10,154 nt of DNA, taken from the NCBI GenBank assembly GCA_002433675.1, contig DJIP01000004.1, forward strand, positions 1 through 10,154, written 5' to 3'. Below, one piece after another: positions 1 to 6,058 of this stretch. The DNA comes from Halomonas halophila. GTDB taxonomy: Bacteria; Pseudomonadota; Gammaproteobacteria; Pseudomonadales; Halomonadaceae. The translations under genes were made by a program, and so were the position numbers. The notes beneath the pieces were generated by a model that ran no database searches, was not told the origin of the DNA, and was given only the letters and a program-made list of their open reading frames with translations. Position 1 is the first letter of the stretch; every line of letters starts with the position of its first letter.

Positions 1-24
1 AAAAACCATTAATTTTCCGGGCGA

Positions 25-171
25 CTAGGCGCTGTCCGAAAAGTCGACGAGCGAGGGTTAGACAAGGCAAAAATCGGTGAGAAAGCGCAGTTTACGGGGT
101 GTAAATGAGCATTTTGATCCGATTTTTAACGCTGTATCACCGAGCGCAGGCACTTTTCAGACAAGCCCTAG
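25..171. mobile_element. MITE-like palindromic repeat element, long form (147 bp)
   Basis: A non-coding element bounded by CTAG at both ends (25-28 and 168-171). Its ends are imperfect terminal inverted repeats: CTAGGCGCTGTCCGAAAAGT at the left and, read on the minus strand from 171, CTAGGGCTTGTCTGAAAAGT. They match at 16 of 20 positions. Inside is a second inverted pair, AAAAATCGG at 69-77 and CCGATTTTT at 119-127, around a small hairpin TTTAC (91-95) / GTAAA (101-105). The 30 bp at 142-171 are identical, inverted, to 10034-10063, so this is a repeat family. No transposase is present. A 4-bp CTAG boundary resembles the YTAR target preference described for part of the IS5 family. That link, and a MITE nature, are inferences. 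The palindrome may also act as terminator of the MarR gene, whose stop codon it contains. Confidence 0.62.
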
Positions 172-728
172 CGTTCCTGATCGATCTCGGGAGAACCCGG
201 CGTCTCCATGGGGTCACCGGAGCGGCCCTGTGACCAGGGGCCACTGCCCTGCTCCAGCCGGTCGAGCTGGCGTTCGAGCTTGTCGATCACGCTTATCAGA
301 TGATGACACTCGTCCTGGGAGAGAACAGTAACCACGTCGGCCTCCCATTGCAGGGCATCGGGGATCAAGTCGGCCAGCAACGCCTGCCCCGCCTCGGTGA
401 GTCGCAGGTGCTGTACACGCTGGTCACTGGGCGAAGGCGTTCTTCGGATCAGACCGCGCTCCTCCAGGGCCTGTACGGCCCGAGAAATGCGCACCTTATC
501 CATGCGAGTAGCTTGGGCGATCTGCTTGGCCGATAGCTCATCGAGGTGCGACAACCACGCCAGCACTCGCCACTGGGCAATGGTCAACTGGTAACGTTCG
601 GCGTACATCTGCGAAAGCGCCTGACTCAAACGGTCCGCCAGACTGTTCAGCCGGTACGGCAGGAACTGCAAAAGATCCAGATGCGGTACCCCGCTGCTGG
701 TCGGTGTTTCTCGCTTACGCGAGCCCAT
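168..728 (-). CDS. MarR-family winged-helix transcriptional regulator
   Basis: A 186-residue DNA-binding repressor or activator of the MarR type. The winged helix-turn-helix spans about residues 48-120: LTIAQWRVLAWL, then the recognition helix region MDKVRISRAVQALEERGLI (about 76-94), then the wing with SDQRVQHLRLT (about 101-111). Helices on either side (about 20-45 and 130-160) would form the dimer interface. The last 25 residues are low-complexity. The frame is open up to a GTG at 797, but that codon lacks a ribosome site and falls at or before the predicted transcription start. ATG 728 has GGGG eight bases upstream and is preferred; ATG 755 is the alternative. The TAG stop is the first part of the repeat element at 25-171. 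The ligand and targets are unknown. The hmg operon about 2 kb away is a possible target by proximity only. Confidence 0.87.
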   Translation of the reverse strand: MGSRKRETPTSSGVPHLDLLQFLPYRLNSLADRLSQALSQMYAERYQLTIAQWRVLAWLSHLDELSAKQIAQATRMDKVRISRAVQALEERGLIRRTPSPSDQRVQHLRLTEAGQALLADLIPDALQWEADVVTVLSQDECHHLISVIDKLERQLDRLEQGSGPWSQGRSGDPMETPGSPEIDQER

Positions 729-764
729 GGCCTCGTCCCCGTGGTCAGCGTCCATCGCGACAGC

Positions 765-787
765 GCCACGCCAGCGTGGCACGCCAC
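765..787. promoter_or_regulatory. Overlapping inverted repeats in the MarR gene leader (possible operator)
   Basis: Two overlapping perfect inverted repeats: GCCACGC-CA-GCGTGGC at 765-780 and GTGGC-AC-GCCAC at 776-787. They lie just downstream of the predicted -10 element of the MarR gene and upstream of its preferred ATG at 728. MarR proteins commonly repress themselves from sites in this position, so an autoregulatory operator is plausible. The repeats are GC-rich in a GC-rich genome and do not resemble the palindrome in front of hmgA, so confidence is low. Confidence 0.3.
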
Positions 788-799
788 CATCCGCCACTG

Positions 800-828
800 A
801 CGATAACCGGGAACGCCAGAACCGGCAA
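800..828 (-). promoter_or_regulatory. Putative sigma70 promoter of the MarR gene
   Basis: On the minus strand TTGCCG (823-828) and TATCGT (800-805) are separated by exactly 17 bp, each matching four of six consensus positions. Transcription would begin near 793, giving a leader of about 65 nt before ATG 728. It would exclude the GTG at 797 as a start. The promoter lies in the 138-bp gap after the diguanylate cyclase gene, so the regulator could be transcribed alone. Confidence 0.4.
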
Positions 829-866
829 CGTAGCTCGCGACCTTACCATCAGCGACGCTTTCGCGC

Positions 867-2072
867 TCACGCCAGGCTCTCGCGACAAGCTACCACCTGG
901 TCTCTGCCGTCACGCTTGCCGACGTAAAGCGCCTTGTCGGCGCGATGAATCAGCACTTCCAGATTGTCCTCATCGGGCCGGGCTTCGACAATGCCGATGG
1001 TAACGGTGACCGCCGCCCCCCTATCCCCCCCCTCAAACGGCAGCGCCAGGTCGGCGACCGCTCGATGCAGACGTTGTGCGACCGGCAAAGCGTCACTCAA
1101 GGAGGTATCAGGCAATGCGACCACGAACTCCTCGCCGCCGAAACGCGCGATCAGGTCATGGGAGCGCAGTGACTCAGCACACACTCGGGCGATCTCCATC
1201 AGCACTCGGTCTCCGTGACTGTGGCCCCAGGTGTCATTGATGGTCTTGAAGTGATCGACGTCCAGCATAAACAGGCTGAAGGGCGCCTGTGCCTCGCGGG
1301 CAGACTCAAACATGCTCTGGGCCCGCTTCATGAAGTGCCGACGATTGGCAAGACCGGTCAAGGCATCGCACTCGGCCAGCTGTCTCAACTGGCCTTCAAG
1401 GGACTGACGATGCGCCATCTCTCGAACCAATTGTCGGTTTTGGTCGCGCTCTTCGCTCAATATCGCGAACTGCTTGCGCTGCAGGCGCTCGACCCGCAGC
1501 AAGGTGCAGAACCCGACCGCATTGGCCATGATCAACAACAGCGCCATGCGTAATACATCGACGGGCGAACTGTCGGCAAAGATGGCAGAGGCGCACAGAA
1601 AACCGATACCCAGATACAGGCTCGCCATCGCCACCACGGTGAGCAGGTTGGGGATCAGCAGATAAAAGGCCATGGTAGCAACGATGACAGCCATCATCTG
1701 CGTCGAGAGGGAGTCCGGACGCAACGGAACAATCAGGATGATGCCGGTCGCCATAACCCACAACGGCAAAGCATGCAGCCAGAGGCGCTGCAAATAGCTT
1801 CCCCACCGACCGATCGCCCAAGCCAGGAAAAGACAGCTACCGACGACGACCACGCGCATGGCCAGCAACAGGTAGAGCTCGCGGCTCTGACCGACATAAA
1901 AGTAATCGGAAATCGAAAACATGCCGAATATCAATGCGGCAAGCATCAACGCCAGTCGTGACTCGCAGCGTACCCGCGACTTGATCGTGCGGCGATACCA
2001 GGCTTCCCGCTCAGCTTCACGAAACTGTCCCGTTAACCAATGCACCTGGTGGGGCATCTTAGCCATCGACAC
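867..2072 (-). CDS. Membrane-anchored diguanylate cyclase (GGDEF domain)
   Basis: A 401-residue enzyme that would make cyclic di-GMP from two GTP at the inner membrane, favouring sessile over motile behaviour. Residues 1-37 are cytoplasmic and basic. About six hydrophobic segments follow between residues 38 and 192, ending in a charged coiled-coil-like linker (about 194-233) and a C-terminal GGDEF domain. The domain shows DALTGLANRR (236-245), the metal-binding DVDHFKTIND (271-280), the signature GGEEF (312-316) and an intact RxxD inhibitory site (RSHD, 303-306) five residues before it. Catalysis and product inhibition should therefore both work. The start is GTG 2072, with AGGGAG about eight bases upstream; ATG 2066 is the alternative. 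The membrane part has no sensor domain I can name. The MarR gene lies 138 bp downstream on the same strand. Confidence 0.92.
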   Translation of the reverse strand: MSMAKMPHQVHWLTGQFREAEREAWYRRTIKSRVRCESRLALMLAALIFGMFSISDYFYVGQSRELYLLLAMRVVVVGSCLFLAWAIGRWGSYLQRLWLHALPLWVMATGIILIVPLRPDSLSTQMMAVIVATMAFYLLIPNLLTVVAMASLYLGIGFLCASAIFADSSPVDVLRMALLLIMANAVGFCTLLRVERLQRKQFAILSEERDQNRQLVREMAHRQSLEGQLRQLAECDALTGLANRRHFMKRAQSMFESAREAQAPFSLFMLDVDHFKTINDTWGHSHGDRVLMEIARVCAESLRSHDLIARFGGEEFVVALPDTSLSDALPVAQRLHRAVADLALPFEGGDRGAAVTVTIGIVEARPDEDNLEVLIHRADKALYVGKRDGRDQVVACRESLA

Positions 2073-2612
2073 TGATCATTCTCCCTGTGTATCGGCACGA
2101 CGTCCGCTCACCGATGCCCACGACCTTCATCATGTCGAGATCGAAGAGACTTTTGTCCACTTCACGTTGACGGCGTCTTGTTATTTTTTAAACAAACGCT
2201 TATATGACTTTAAAATAACTCAATAACACGATGATAACGTTACTTTTCGAGGCAGTACTATCCAATTCTATGCTTTTCGTGGCCATGGCACAGCGTCTGT
2301 GGAGCTCTGTCGAAGTCCACTTCAATCTGCGGGGAGCTAGCCCCGACATCGTATTGCGACCTGCACGCCCGACTGGCTGACACCACGCCGGTGCGCACTT
2401 GCTCAACGTGTGTGGGCATGGTCTCGACGCCCCCTTCTCTACGCGCAGCACCGTCGCCCGGCCCCTGGGGCTCGTCACTGCACGACCCCCAACGCGCGGG
2501 AATTCTTCCCACTTCAGCCCGCCTATAGACGTATGTCTTAGTCCATCAATTCCATGTTTTTCATAGACAAATGAAAGATCGCGAGCATTTGTACCGCCCC
2601 GTCAGTGATAGG

Positions 2613-2650
2613 GCCTGGAATATAGTTTCAAATGAAACTATATTCCAGGC
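2613..2650. promoter_or_regulatory. 38-bp inverted repeat, candidate operator of the hmg operon
   Basis: A perfect inverted repeat with 18-bp arms (left arm GCCTGGAATATAGTTTCA) and a 2-nt AA centre, about 117 bp upstream of the hmgA start. The AT-rich core contains both elements of the best hmgA promoter candidate, so a dimeric protein bound here would block RNA polymerase. The length and two-fold symmetry suit a MarR-, IclR- or TetR-type repressor. Homogentisate operons in other proteobacteria are known to be controlled by such local repressors. Which protein binds here is not shown. It is not a terminator: no upstream plus-strand gene exists and no T-run follows. Confidence 0.65.
2616..2644 (+). 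promoter_or_regulatory. Putative sigma70 promoter of hmgA-fahA-maiA
   Basis: TATATT (2639-2644, five of six to the -10 consensus) lies 17 bp after TGGAAT (2616-2621, three of six to the -35). Both sit inside the 38-bp inverted repeat. A start near 2651 would leave a leader of about 117 nt before the ATG. The symmetry of the repeat gives a similar -10 on the other strand, so divergent transcription is possible in principle. Confidence 0.45.
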
Positions 2651-2767
2651 ATGCCAGAGCGATGATCTGATCGCCTCGACCCAAGCTTTATCACAAGGCT
2701 CAGCAGCCAGTGGTCAGCGAGCATCCCCGGCACGTCATCTCATCATCCTGAGGGGGAGGTTCACCCG

Positions 2768-4087
2768 ATGTCCCGATGTCTCGACCAGAGGCCGCTTGCG
2801 TATCAGAGCGGTTTTCGCAACCACTTCGCCAGCGAGGCGCTGCCCGGCGCCCTGCCCCAGGGGCAGAACTCGCCCCAGCGCTGCGCCTACGGACTCTACG
2901 CCGAGCAGCTCACCGGCTCGGCCTTCACCGCACCGCGCAGCCATAACCTGAGAAGCTGGCTCTACCGCATCCGCCCCTCGGTGGCCCAGAGCGCCTATCG
3001 CCCGCTGGAGCAGGGCAGCCTCGCCAGCGCGCCGCTTGCACGCCGCGCGGCGGACCCCAACCAGATGCGCTGGGACCCTACCCCCCTGCCGGACGCAGAC
3101 ACCGACTTCATCGATGGTCTGACCACCATCGCGGTCAACGGCGACGCCGGCGCCCAGACCGGCTGCGGTGTTCACGTCTACGCCTGCAATCAGGACATGA
3201 CCGAGCGCTTCTTCTACAACGCCGACGGCGAGCTGTTGATCGTGCCCCAGCTGGGCACCCTGCGTCTGCGCACCGAATTCGGCGCGCTCGAGGTGGGCAA
3301 CGGCGAGATCGCGGTGATCCCGCGGGGGGTCAAGTTCCAGGTCCACATCAGTGAGGGCGACCAGGCCCGGGGCTATATCTGCGAAAACTACGGCAGTCCC
3401 CTGGAACTGCCAGGCCTCGGCCCGATCGGCGCCAACGGCCTGGCCAACCCGCGGGACTTCCTGTCGCCGGTGGCCGCCTACGAGGACCTCGAGGGCGACA
3501 TCGAACTGGTGGCCAAGTTCTGCGGACGACTGTGGGCGACCCGGCTGGACCACTCGCCGCTGGACGTGGTGGCCTGGCACGGCAACGTGGCGCCCTACAA
3601 GTACGACCTGGCCAACTTCAACACCATCAATACCGTCAGCTTCGACCACCCGGACCCCTCGATCTTCACCGTACTGACCTCGGCGTCGGACACCGAGGGC
3701 ATGGCCAACATCGACTTCGTGATCTTCCCGCCGCGCTGGATGGTGGCCGACGACACCTTCCGCCCGCCCTACTTCCATCGCAACCTGATGAGCGAGTTCA
3801 TGGGCCTGATCCACGGCGAATACGACGCCAAGGCCGAGGGCTTCCTGCCCGGTGGCGCCAGCCTGCACAACTGCATGTCGCCCCATGGCCCCGACGCCGA
3901 GACCTTCGAGAAGGCCTCCGGCGCCAGCCTCGAACCCCAGTACCTGGGGGCGACCCTGGCCTTCATGTTCGAGAGCCGCTACGTCTTCCAGCCCACCGAA
4001 AACGCCCTGTCCGCCGACTTCCGCCAGCGCGACTATGTCGACGTGTGGAAGGGACTCAAGTCCCACTTCGATCCGACGCGGCCCTGA
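2768..4087 (+). CDS. hmgA: Homogentisate 1,2-dioxygenase
   Basis: A cytoplasmic non-haem Fe(II) enzyme that opens the ring of homogentisate with O2 to give maleylacetoacetate, in tyrosine and phenylalanine breakdown. At 439 residues it has the usual family length. Conserved blocks run throughout: [17 protein letters not shown] near the N-terminus, [38 protein letters not shown] and [16 protein letters not shown]. By comparison with the human enzyme, the iron ligands are His337, Glu343 and His373, and the catalytic His is His294 (human numbering plus two). All are present. The start is ATG 2768, with a strong GGGGGAGG site at 2752-2759, eight bases upstream. It is the first gene of the operon, with fahA 33 bp downstream, and is probably controlled from the inverted repeat at 2613-2650. 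Loss of this enzyme in other bacteria causes brown pyomelanin formation. Confidence 0.98.
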   Translation: MSRCLDQRPLAYQSGFRNHFASEALPGALPQGQNSPQRCAYGLYAEQLTGSAFTAPRSHNLRSWLYRIRPSVAQSAYRPLEQGSLASAPLARRAADPNQMRWDPTPLPDADTDFIDGLTTIAVNGDAGAQTGCGVHVYACNQDMTERFFYNADGELLIVPQLGTLRLRTEFGALEVGNGEIAVIPRGVKFQVHISEGDQARGYICENYGSPLELPGLGPIGANGLANPRDFLSPVAAYEDLEGDIELVAKFCGRLWATRLDHSPLDVVAWHGNVAPYKYDLANFNTINTVSFDHPDPSIFTVLTSASDTEGMANIDFVIFPPRWMVADDTFRPPYFHRNLMSEFMGLIHGEYDAKAEGFLPGGASLHNCMSPHGPDAETFEKASGASLEPQYLGATLAFMFESRYVFQPTENALSADFRQRDYVDVWKGLKSHFDPTRP

Positions 4088-4120
4088 CCGACTTCTGCTT
4101 TCACCACAAGGAATCCTCTG

Positions 4121-5143
4121 ATGAAACTGGCCACCCTCAAGAGCGGACGCGACGGCGAGTTAATCGTCGTCTCCCGCGACCTGACCCGCGCCGTGCGCGT
4201 GCCCCAGATCGCCACCACCCTGCAGCAGCTGGTCGAGAGCTGGGACGAGCTGTCCCCGCGTCTTGAAGAGATCTACCAGCAGCTCAACGACGGCGCCGCC
4301 GAGGACGCCTTCGAGCTCGATCTTCAAGCGCTGCACTCGCCGCTGCCGCGTACCTACCACTGGGCCGATGGCTCGGCCTATCTCAACCACGTGCAGCTGG
4401 TGCGCCAGGCGCGCAACGCCGAGATGCCGGAGACCTTCTGGACCGACCCGCTGATGTACCAGGGTGGCGGCGACAGCTTCATCGGTCCCTACGACGATAT
4501 CGAGGCGGTCAGCGAAGACCACGGCATCGACTTCGAGGGCGAGATCGCGGTGATCACCGACGACGTGCCCATGGCGGTAAGTCCCGACCAGGCAGCCGGC
4601 CACATCAAGCTTCTGATGCTGGTCAACGACGTCAGTCTGCGCGGCCTGATTCCCGGGGAGCTGGCGAAGGGCTTCGGCTTCTTCCAGGCCAAGCCGGCCT
4701 CGAGCTTCTCGCCGATCTGCGTCACCCCGGACGAGCTGGGCGAGGCGTGGAAGGATGGCCGCGTGCACCTGCCGCTGACGGTTCATCTGAACGGCGACAA
4801 GTTCGGCGAGCCCGAGTCCGGCCCGGACATGATCTTCAACTTCCCGCAGCTGGTGTCCCACGCTGCCCGCACCCGCTACCTGGGTGCCGGTGCGGTGGTC
4901 GGCTCCGGCACCGTGTCCAATCCGGACCCGGACGGTGGCCCCGGAAAGCCGGTAGCCGACGGTGGCGTTGGTTACAGCTGCCTGGCCGAGGTGCGCATGG
5001 TCGAGAAGGTCCTGCATGGCGACAGCAAGACGCCCTTCCTGCGCTTCGGTGACCGGGTGCGCATCGAGATGTTCGACAAGGCCGGCCAGAGCATCTTCGG
5101 CGCCATCGATCAGCGGGTGGTGAAGTACCAACCCAAGGACTGA
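4121..5143 (+). CDS. fahA: Fumarylacetoacetase (short FAH-family hydrolase)
   Basis: Splits fumarylacetoacetate into fumarate and acetoacetate, the final step of homogentisate catabolism. This 340-residue form is the shorter bacterial type and not the roughly 420-430-residue mammal-like type. FAH-fold metal ligands are visible as Glu139 and Glu141 (FEGEIAVI) and Asp170 (LVNDVSLR). Asp83 in HWADGSAYL is a likely fourth acidic ligand. GSGTVSNPDPDGGP (261-274) matches the conserved glycine-rich substrate loop. The start is ATG 4121, with AAGGA at 4108-4112, eight bases upstream. It sits between hmgA (33 bp before) and maiA, which fixes the substrate despite the broad FAH superfamily. A GC-rich hairpin begins two bases after its stop. 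Confidence 0.96.
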   Translation: MKLATLKSGRDGELIVVSRDLTRAVRVPQIATTLQQLVESWDELSPRLEEIYQQLNDGAAEDAFELDLQALHSPLPRTYHWADGSAYLNHVQLVRQARNAEMPETFWTDPLMYQGGGDSFIGPYDDIEAVSEDHGIDFEGEIAVITDDVPMAVSPDQAAGHIKLLMLVNDVSLRGLIPGELAKGFGFFQAKPASSFSPICVTPDELGEAWKDGRVHLPLTVHLNGDKFGEPESGPDMIFNFPQLVSHAARTRYLGAGAVVGSGTVSNPDPDGGPGKPVADGGVGYSCLAEVRMVEKVLHGDSKTPFLRFGDRVRIEMFDKAGQSIFGAIDQRVVKYQPKD

Positions 5144-5144
5144 G

Positions 5145-5165
5145 CCGGCCAGGAACTGAGGCCGG
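5145..5165. repeat. Small hairpin immediately after the fahA stop codon
   Basis: CCGGCC (5145-5150) pairs perfectly with GGCCGG (5160-5165) around a 9-nt loop, starting two bases after the fahA TGA. There is no T-run, so it is more likely an mRNA stabiliser or processing element than a terminator, since maiA follows in the same direction. Confidence 0.4.
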
Positions 5166-5171
5166 AAGGTG

Positions 5172-5221
5172 GGGCCAGGCCATAAGTCCCAGGCATAAGC
5201 CCCAAGCACATGGCCTGGCCC
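5172..5221. repeat. 12-bp inverted repeat with an internal tandem repeat, between fahA and maiA
   Basis: GGGCCAGGCCAT (5172-5183) and ATGGCCTGGCCC (5210-5221) are perfect inverted copies separated by 26 nt. Spanning the arm and loop are two adjacent 13-nt direct repeats, CATAAGTCCCAGG (5181-5193) and CATAAGCCCCAAG (5194-5206), matching at 11 of 13 positions. It lies 41-90 bp before the maiA ATG. It could partly terminate or stabilise the operon transcript or bind a regulator; the sequence does not decide. Confidence 0.5.
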
Positions 5222-5261
5222 AGATTACCGGGCCCACCCCCGCCAATTTGTGGATTCTGCC

Positions 5262-5897
5262 ATGCAACTCTACGGTTACTTTCGCTCTTCGGCGGCCTAT
5301 CGGGTGCGCATCGTCGCCAACCTCAAGGGCATCGCCCTCGACCATCACTCGGTCAATCTGGTCAAGGGCGAGCAGCGCGAGGCTGACAACCTGGCACGCA
5401 ATCCCCAAGGCCTGGTGCCGACCCTGGTCACCGACCAGGGGCAGACGCTGACCCAGTCCCTGGCACTGTGCGAGTACCTCGACGAGCGCTACCCCGAACC
5501 GCCGCTGCTGCCAGGCTCCGCCGAGAATCGGGCACAGATCCGGGCGCTGGCCCAGGCCGTCGCCTGCGAGATCCACCCGCTCAACAATCTGCGGGTGCTC
5601 AAGCACCTGACCGGTGAACTCGGGCTATCGGATGACGCCAGACTGGCCTGGTACCGCCACTGGGTCGCTACGGGGATGACCGCCGTCGAGGCGATGCTTG
5701 AGCACTCCATGGGCGACTTCTCCGTCGGCAACAGCCCGACACTGGCCGACGTCTGCCTGGTGCCCCAGGTGTTCAACGCCGAGCGCTTCGAGTGCGATCT
5801 CACGCCCTTTGCGCGAGTGCGCGCGGTGGTGGAACGGGCGCGAGCGCTGCCGGCCTTCGACAAGGCGGCACCGGGTGTTCAGCCAGACGCTGTGTGA
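5262..5897 (+). CDS. maiA: Maleylacetoacetate isomerase (zeta-class glutathione transferase)
   Basis: A cytoplasmic glutathione-dependent isomerase that converts maleylacetoacetate to fumarylacetoacetate, linking HmgA to FahA. At 211 residues it matches the family length. The N-terminal thioredoxin-like half has the zeta-class motif SSAAYRVRI (9-17), where Ser9 or Ser10 should activate glutathione. It also has NPQGLVPTLV (the cis-Pro loop) and QSLALCEYLDERYPEPPLLP (the glutathione-binding Ser). The C-terminal half is the helical GST domain. The motif reads SSAA rather than the SSCS of animal enzymes, as is usual in bacteria. The start is ATG 5262, which begins the domain at the normal place. 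A GTG at 5250 is in frame but would add four atypical residues. The ribosome site is weak (TGGA 5251-5254). It is the third gene of the hmg operon. Confidence 0.96.
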   Translation: MQLYGYFRSSAAYRVRIVANLKGIALDHHSVNLVKGEQREADNLARNPQGLVPTLVTDQGQTLTQSLALCEYLDERYPEPPLLPGSAENRAQIRALAQAVACEIHPLNNLRVLKHLTGELGLSDDARLAWYRHWVATGMTAVEAMLEHSMGDFSVGNSPTLADVCLVPQVFNAERFECDLTPFARVRAVVERARALPAFDKAAPGVQPDAV

Positions 5898-5899
5898 GA

Positions 5900-5917
5900 T
5901 CGGCTACAATAAGCCGA
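5900..5917. repeat. Small hairpin after maiA containing TACAAT
   Basis: TCGGCT (5900-5905) pairs with AGCCGA (5912-5917) around a 6-nt loop, three bases after the maiA stop. It includes TACAAT (5905-5910), a five-of-six match to a -10 element. No good -35 lies at 16-18 bp, so a promoter for the downstream RNA or transporter gene is possible but weak. Confidence 0.3.
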
Positions 5918-6014
5918 CTAAGGAAACACCGACGGAACGATGGACGATGACCGCTCCTGGATAGCGGAGCGTTATCGATACCACGAAGGGAGCGCGAAAA
6001 GCGCTCCCTTCGCT
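5918..6014 (+). ncRNA. Possible GGA-rich CsrA/RsmA-binding RNA or structured leader
   Basis: Five GGA triplets lie within 47 nt (5922, 5934, 5942, 5959, 5966), two with the ANGGA form (ACGGA, ATGGA). A sixth is in a stem. One GGA is displayed in the 7-nt loop of the hairpin CCGCT (5951-5955) / AGCGG (5963-5967). A 12-bp perfect hairpin (5984-6012) ends the segment. This layout is that of CsrB/RsmY-type sRNAs that sequester CsrA. Against this, the hairpin lacks a good T-run, the promoter is weak, and no TGTAAG-type GacA box is visible upstream. It may instead be the 5' leader of the efflux gene. Confidence 0.3.
5984..6012 (+). terminator. 12-bp-stem hairpin between maiA and the efflux gene
   Basis: CGAAGGGAGCGC (5984-5995) and GCGCTCCCTTCG (6001-6012) form a perfect stem around a 5-nt GAAAA loop. 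The following bases (CTGTCCCT) contain only scattered T. It probably ends the hmg operon transcript fully or partly and separates it from the transporter gene. The stem-forming CGCTCC and GGAGCG sequences also occur in the preceding hairpin (5952-5957 and 5966-5971), so alternative pairing is possible. Confidence 0.6.
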
Positions 6015-6058
6015 GTCCCTGACACAACCGTCACCGTCACTGACACAAGGAGTTGCGT

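Larger units (their letters stand above)
2073..2767. other. Non-coding divergent region between the diguanylate cyclase gene and hmgA
   Basis: This 695-bp gap separates two divergent genes. Positions about 2160-2290 are markedly AT-rich against a GC-rich background and probably hold the diguanylate cyclase promoter. On the minus strand there are two weak readings: TATAAG with poor -35 candidates, or TAAAGTCA-N11-GTTTAAAA, a loose match to the flagellar sigma28 pattern. Neither is good enough to call. Positions 2290-2550 contain only short open frames with no recognisable product or ribosome site. Positions 2559-2576 hold a small inverted repeat, TTTCAT-N6-ATGAAA. Positions 2613-2650 hold the large hmgA palindrome, described separately. 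Confidence 0.6.

Noticed and set aside
2258..2512. Short minus-strand open frames in the region upstream of hmgA
   Set aside because: No ribosome site, no recognisable domain and unusual composition; two overlapping frames are equally open, as expected of non-coding GC-rich DNA.
2571..2951. A plus-strand open frame starting upstream of hmgA and overlapping it
   Set aside because: It runs through the operator palindrome and out of frame into hmgA, which has its own strong ribosome site.
2735..4066. A 443-codon open frame antisense to hmgA, and similar long antisense frames opposite fahA, maiA, the efflux gene and pyrB
   Set aside because: They mirror GC-rich third-position codon bias of the sense genes, have repetitive His/Gln/Arg/Val-rich translations and no family resemblance, and the sense genes are certain.
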